In this document: positions 57,801 through 64,000 of the stretch, piece after piece
Numbering within the stretch: the first letter of the stretch is position 1
Layout: each line of letters opens with the position of its first letter
Source: Ariolimax columbianus
Lineage: Eukaryota > Mollusca > Gastropoda > Stylommatophora > Arionidae
DNA: 64,000 nucleotides
Reading direction: 5' to 3'
Assembly (NCBI GenBank): GCA_036924085.1
Contig: JAVGWX010000002.1
Location: 48,146,916-48,210,915 of the forward strand
Translations under genes and position numbers: made by a program
Notes under the pieces: model-generated
The model's input: only the letters and a program-made list of their open reading frames with translations
Databases searched by the model: none
What the model was told of the DNA's origin: nothing

Positions 57801-60800
57801 AATCACCTTAACTCTTGCTGGTCAATCACATTAACTCGTGCTGGTCAATCACCTTAACTCTTGCTGGTCAATCACCTTAACTCTTGCTGGTCAATCACCT
57901 TAACTCTTGCTGGTCAACCACAGTAACTCTTGCTGGTCAATCACCTTAACTCTTGTTGGTCAATCACATTAACTCTTGCTGGTCAACCACCTTAACTCTT
58001 CCTGGTCAACCACATTAACTCTTGCTGGTCAATCACCTTAACTCTTACTGGTCAATCACCTTAACTCTTGCTGTGGTAGTACATTAACTCTTGCTGGTCA
58101 ATCACATTAACTTTTGCTGGTCAATCACCTTAACTCTTGCTGGTCAATCACCTTAACTCTTGCTGTGGTAGTACATTAACTCTTGCTGGTCAATCACCTT
58201 AACTCTTACTGGTCAATCACCTTAACTCTTGTTGGTCAATCACATTAACTCTTGCTGGTCAATCACCTTAACTCTTGCTGGTCAACCACATTAACTCTTG
58301 CTGGTCAATCACCTTAACTCTTGCTGGTCAACCACATTAACTCTTGCTGGTCAATTACCTTAACTCTTGCTGGTCAATCACATTAACTCGTGCTGGTCAA
58401 TCACCTTACCTCTTTCTGGTCAATCACCTTAACTCTTGCTGGTCAACCACATTAACTCTTGCTGGTCAATCAGCTTAACTCTTGCTGGTCAACCACATTA
58501 ACTCTTGCTGGTCAATCACCTTAACTCTTGCTGGTCAACCACATTAACTCTTGCTGGTCAATCACCTTAACTTTTGCTGGTCAACCACATTAACTCTTGC
58601 TGGTCAATCACCTTAACTCTTGCTGGTTAACCACATTAACTCTTGTTGGTCAATCACATTAACTCTTGCTGGTCAATCACCTTAACTCTTGCTGGTCAAC
58701 CACATTAACTCTTGCTGGTCAATCACCTTAACTCGTGCTGGTCAATCACCTTAACTCTTGCTGGTCAATCACCTTAACTCTTGCTGGTCAATCACCTTAA
58801 CTCTTACCGGTCAATCACCTTAACTCTTGCTGTGGTAGTACATTAACTCTTGCTGGTCAATCACATTAACTCTTGCTGGTCAATCACCTTAACTCTTGCT
58901 GGTCAGTCACCTTAACTCTTTCTGTGATAGTACATTAACTCTTGCTGTGAAAGTACATTAACTCTTGCTGGTCAATCACCTTAACTCTTGCTGGTCAATC
59001 ACCTTAACTCTCACCGGTCAATCACCTTAACTCTTGATGTGGTAGTACATTAACTCTTGCTGGTCAATCACATTAACTCTTGCTGGTCAATCACCTTAAC
59101 TCTTGCTGGTCAATCACCTTAACTCTTGCTGTGGTAGTACATTAACTCTTGCTGGTCAATCACCTTAACTCTTACTGGTCAATCACCTTAACTCTTGTTG
59201 GTCAATCACATTAACTCTTGCTGGTCAATCACCTTAACTCTTGCTGGTCAACCACATTAACTCTTGCTGGTCAATCACCTTAACTCGTGCTGGTCAATCA
59301 CCTTAACTCTTGCTGGTCAATCACCTTAACTCTTGCTGGTCAATCACCTTAACTCTTACCGGTCAATCACCTTAACTCTTGCTGTGGTAGTACATTAACT
59401 CTTGCTGGTCAATCACATTAACTCTTGCTGGTCAATCACCTTAACTCTTGCTGGTCAGTCACCTTAACTCTTTCTGTGGTAGTACATTAACTCTTGCTGT
59501 GGTAGTACATTAACTCTTGCTGGTCAATCACCTTAACTCTTGCTGGTCAATCACCTTAACTCTTGCTGGTCAATCACCTTAACTCTTGCTGGTCAACCAC
59601 ATTAACTCTTGCTGGTCAATCACATTAACTCGTGCTGGTCAATCACCTTAACTCTTGCTGGTCAACCACCTTAACTCTTCCTGGTCAACCACATTAACTC
59701 TTGCTGGTCAATCACCTTAACTCTTACTGGTCAATCACCTTAACTCTTGCTGTGGTAGTACATTAACTCTTGCTGGTCAATCACCTTAACTCTTGCTGGT
59801 CAATCACCTTAACTCTTGCTGTGGTAGTACATTAACTCTTGCTGGTCAATCACCTTAACTCTTACTGGTCAATCACCTTAACTCTTGTTGGTCAATCACA
59901 TTAACTCTTGCTGGTCAATCACCTTAACTCTTGCTGGTCAACCACATTAACTCTTGCTGGTCAATCACATTAACTCGTGCTGGTCAATCACCTTAACTCT
60001 TGCTGGTCAATCACCTTAACTCTTGCTGGTCAATCACCTTCACTCTTACTGGTAAATCACTTTAAATCTTGCTGTGGTAGTACATTAACTCTTGCTGGTC
60101 AATCACCTTAACTCTTACTGGTCAATCACCTTAAATCTTGTTGGTCAATCACATTAACTCTTGCTGGTCAATCACCTTAACTCTTGCTGGTCACTCACCT
60201 TACCTCTTTCTTGTCAATCATATTAACTCTTGCTGGTCCCTCACCTTACCTCTTTCTGGTCAATCACCTTAACTCTCGCTGGTCAATCACCTTAAGTCTT
60301 GCTGTGGTAGTACATTAACTCAGGTTGGTCAATCACCTTAACTCTTGCTGGTCAATCACCTTAACTCTTGCTGGTCAACCACATTAACTCTTGCTGGTCA
60401 ATCACCTTAACTCTTGCTGGTCAACCACATTAACTTTTGCTGGTCAATCACCTTAACTCTTGCTGGTCAACCACATTAACTCTTGCTGGTCAATCACCTT
60501 AACTCTTGCTGGTCAACCACATTAACTCTTGCTGGTCAATCACCTTAACTCTTGCTGGTCAACAACAGTAACTCTTGCTGGTCAATCACCTTAACTCTTG
60601 CTGGTCAATCACATTAACTCGTGCTGGTCAATCATCTTAACTCTTGCTGGTCAATCACCTTAACTCTTGCTGGTCAATCACCTTAACTCTTGCTGGTCAA
60701 CCACAGTAACTCTTGCTGGTCAATCACCTTAACTCTTGTTGGTCAATCACATTAACTCTTGCTGGTCAACCACCTTAACTCTTCCTGGTCAACCACATTA

Positions 60801-63800
60801 ACTCTTGCTGGTCAATCACCTTAACTCTTACTGGTCAATCACCTTAACTCTTGCTGTGGTAGTACATTAACTCTTGCTGGTCAATCACATTAACTTTTGC
60901 TGGTCAATCACCTTAACTCTTGCTGGTCAATCACCTTAACTCTTGCTGTGGTAGTACATTAACTCTTGCTGGTCAATCACCTTAACTCTTACTGGTCAAT
61001 CACCTTAACTCTTGTTGGTCAATCACATTAACTCTTGCTGGTCAATCACCTTAACTCTTGCTGGTCAACCACATTAACTCTTGCTGGTCAATCACCTTAA
61101 CTCTTGCTAGTCAACCACATTAACTCTTGCTGGTCAATTACCTTAACTCTTGCTGGTCAATCACATTAACTCGTGCTGGTCAATCACCTTAACTCTTGCT
61201 GGTCAATCACCTTAACTCTTGCTGGTCAATCACATTAACTCAAGCTGGTCAATCACCTTAACTCTTGCTGGTCAATCACCTTAACTCTTGCTGGTCACTC
61301 ACCTTACCTCTTTCTGGTCAATCACCTTAACTCTCGCTGGTCAATCACCTAAAGTCTTGCTGTGGTAGTACATTAACTCAGGTTGGTCAATCACCTTAAC
61401 TCTTGCTGGTCAATCACCTTAACTCTTGCTGGTCAACCACATTAACTCTTGCTGGTCAATCACCTTAACTCTTGCTGGTCAACCACATTAACTCTTGCTG
61501 GTCAATCACCTTAACTCTTGCTGGTCAACCACATTAACTCTTGCTGGTCAATCACCTTAACTCTTGCTGGTCAACCACATTAACTCTTGCTGGTCAATCA
61601 CCTTAACTCTTGCTGGTCAACCACATTAACTCATGCTGGTCAATCACCTTAACTCTTGCTGGTCAATCACATTAACTCGTGCTGGTCAATCACCTTAACT
61701 CTTGCTGGTCAATCACCTTAACTCTTGCTGGTCAATCACCTTAACTCTTACTGGTCAATCACATTAACTCTTGCTGGTCAATCACCTTAACTCTTCCTGG
61801 TCAACCACATTAACTCTTGCTGGTCAATCACCTTAACTCTTACTGGTCAATCACCTTAACTCTTGCTGTGGTAGTACATTAACTCTTGCTGGTCAATCAC
61901 CTTAACTCTTGCTGGTCAATCACCTTAACTCTTGCTGTGGTAGTACATTAACTCTTGCTGGTCAATCACCTTAACTCTTACTGGTCAATCACCTTAACTC
62001 TTGTTGGTCAATCACATTAACTCTTGCTGGTCAATCACCTTAACTCTTGCTGGTCAACCACATTAACTCTTGCTGGTCAATCACCTTAACTCGTGCTGGT
62101 CAATCACATTAACTCGTGCTGGTCAATCACCTTAACTCTTGCTGGTCAATCACCTTAACTCTTGCTGGTCAATCACCTTAACTCTTACCGGTCAATCACC
62201 TTAACTCTTGCTGTGGTAGCACATTAACTCTTGCTGGTCAATCACCTTAACTCTTGCTGGTCAGTCACCTTAACTCTTACTGGTCAATCACCTTAACTCT
62301 TGTTGGTCAATCACATTAACTCTTGCTGGTCAATCACCTTAACTCTTGCTGGTCAACCACATTAACTCTTGCTGGTCAATCACATTAACTCGTGCTGGTC
62401 AATCACCTTAACTCTTGCTGGTCAATCACCTTAACTCTTGCTGGTCAATCACCTTCACTCTTACTGGTAAATCACTTTAAATCTTGCTGTGGTAGTACAT
62501 TAACTCTTGCTGGTCAATCACCTTAACTCTTACTGGTCAATCACCTTAAATCTTGTTGGTCAATCACATTAACTCTTGCTGGTCAATCACCTTAACTCTT
62601 GCTGGTCACTCACCTTACCTCTTTCTGGTCAATCATATTAACTCTTGCTGGTCACTCACCTTACCTCTTTCTGGTCAATCACCTTAACTCTCGCTGGTCA
62701 ATCACCTTAAGTCTTGCTGTGGTAGTACATTAACTCAGGTTGGTCAATCACCTTAACTCTTGCTGGTCAATCACCTTAACTCTTGCTGGTCAACCACATT
62801 AACTCTTGCTGGTCAATCACCTTAACTCTTGCTGGTCAACCACATTAACTTTTGCTGGTCAATCACCTTAACTCTTGCTGGTCAACAACATTAACTCTTG
62901 CTGGTCAATCACCTTAACTCTTGCTGGTCAACCACATTAACTCTTGCTGGTCAATCACCTTAACTCTTGCTGGTCAACCACAGTAACTCTTGCTGGTCAA
63001 TCACCTTAACTCTTGCTGGTCAATCACATTAACTCGTGCTGGTCAATCACCTTAACTCTTGCTGGTCAATCACCTTAACTCTTGCTGGTCAATCACCTTA
63101 ACTCTTGCTGGTCAACCACAGTAACTCTTGCTGGTCAATCACCTTAACTCTTGTTGGTCAATCACATTAACTCTTGCTGGTCAACCACCTTAACTCTTCC
63201 TGTTCAACCACATTAACTCTTGCTGGTCAATCACCTTAACTCTTACTGGTCAATCACCTTAACTCTTGCTGTGGTAGTACATTAACTCTTGCTGGTCAAT
63301 CACATTAACTTTTGCTGGTCAATCACCTTAACTCTTGCTGGTCAATCACCTTAACTCTTGCTGTGGTAGTACATTAACTCTTGCTGGTCAATCACCTTAA
63401 CTCTTACTGGTCAATCACCTTAACTCTTGTTGGTCAATCACATTAACTCTTGCTGGTCAATCACCTTAACTCTTGCTGGTCAACCACATTAACTCTTGCT
63501 GGTCAATCACCTTAACTCTTGCTAGTCAACCACATTAACTCTTGCTGGTCAATTACCTTAACTCTTGCTGGTCAATCACATTAACTCGTGCTGGTCAATC
63601 ACCTTAACTCTTGCTGGTCAATCACCTTAACTCTTGCTGGTCAATCACATTAACTCAAGCTGGTCAATCACCTTAACTCTTGCTGGTCAATCACCTTAAC
63701 TCTTGCTGGTCACTCACCTTACCTCTTTCTGGTCAATCACCTTAACTCTCGCTGGTCAATCACCTAAAGTCTTGCTGTGGTAGTACATTAACTCAGGTTG

Positions 63801-64000
63801 GTCAATCACCTTAACTCTTGCTGGTCAATCACCTTAACTCTTGCTGGTCAACCACATTAACTCTTGCTGGTCAATCACCTTAACTCTTGCTGGTCAACCA
63901 CATTAACTCTTGCTGGTCAATCACCTTAACTCTTGCTGGTCAACCACATTAACTCTTGCTGGTCAATCACCTTAACTCTTGCTGGTCAACCACATTAACT
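42838..64000. repeat. Large 23-bp satellite array with higher-order structure, running off the window
   Basis: About 21 kb, near 900 monomers of 23 bp with core TGGTCAATCACCTTAACTC. Recurrent monomer variants are CAACCACATTAAC, CAATCACATTAACTCG, TACCTCTTTCTGG, CTCTCGCTGG, a CTGTGGTAGTACATTAACTC type that is also 23 bp, and a rare ACTCAGGTTGG type. The left edge (42838-42960) is the most diverged, as expected for an array border. The same ordered strings of variants recur at long spacings that are multiples of 23 (552, 3749 and 5359 bases by position of marker variants). Very few indels break the 23-bp register. No open frame in it is credible. The right end lies beyond the window. Confidence 0.97.

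Noticed and set aside
42838..64000. CRISPR-like array
   Set aside because: Units of 23 bp are directly adjacent with no unique spacers, and the context is eukaryotic. The same applies to all other arrays here.
42838..64000. Telomeric repeat
   Set aside because: The 23-bp unit has no TTAGGG-type or other short G-rich telomere motif.

Overview
This window is eukaryotic, non-coding-rich animal DNA. It has spliced exons with GT/AG borders, an AATAAA signal, tRNA-derived SINEs, several non-LTR retrotransposon (LINE) families, mariner and hAT DNA transposons, and about thirty tandem-repeat arrays. No operons, Shine-Dalgarno-led genes or prokaryotic functions are present. The style of the LINE proteins and SINEs suggests a lophotrochozoan, most likely a gastropod mollusc. 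That assignment is inference from memory of such repeats, not a database result.

One host gene can be supported. Three plus-strand exons (21137-21310, 32338-32458, 36092-36355) have matching splice phases and together encode the C-terminal ~184 residues of a small two-pass membrane protein. A poly(A) signal lies about 90 bases after the stop. The first exon(s) were not found. The two introns are about 11 kb and 3.6 kb and are filled with repeats and transposons.

Layout. 1-5.5 kb: an interspersed repeat, compound tetranucleotide microsatellite, and 34-bp, 17-bp and 40-bp arrays with a SINE carrying a perfect 11-bp target duplication. 5.5-11.2 kb: purine-rich simple repeats, a LINE endonuclease fragment split by another LINE's 3' end, and arrays of 52 bp, about 27-33 bp and 39 bp. 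11.2-21 kb: a truncated RNase H-type LINE, a 46-bp array, two LINE 3' ends meeting tail to tail, a 25-bp array, a LINE tail, two hAT-like non-autonomous elements and a 38-bp array. 21-36.5 kb: the host gene; its introns hold an RNase H LINE inside a 14-bp array, a palindromic fold-back mariner, two further LINE remnants (one interrupted by a 29-bp array), and a mariner containing a second copy of the fold-back element. 36.5-42.8 kb: SINEs and arrays of 72, 68, 38, 23 and 38 bp. 42.84 kb to the window end: about 21 kb of one 23-bp satellite with nested higher-order duplications.

The window shows no new enzymatic or defence system. The points of most interest are the satellite's in-register higher-order structure, the palindromic mariner family that keeps two inverted copies of a transposase DNA-binding domain, repeated nesting of elements in arrays and arrays in elements, and the uncharacterised two-pass membrane protein gene.
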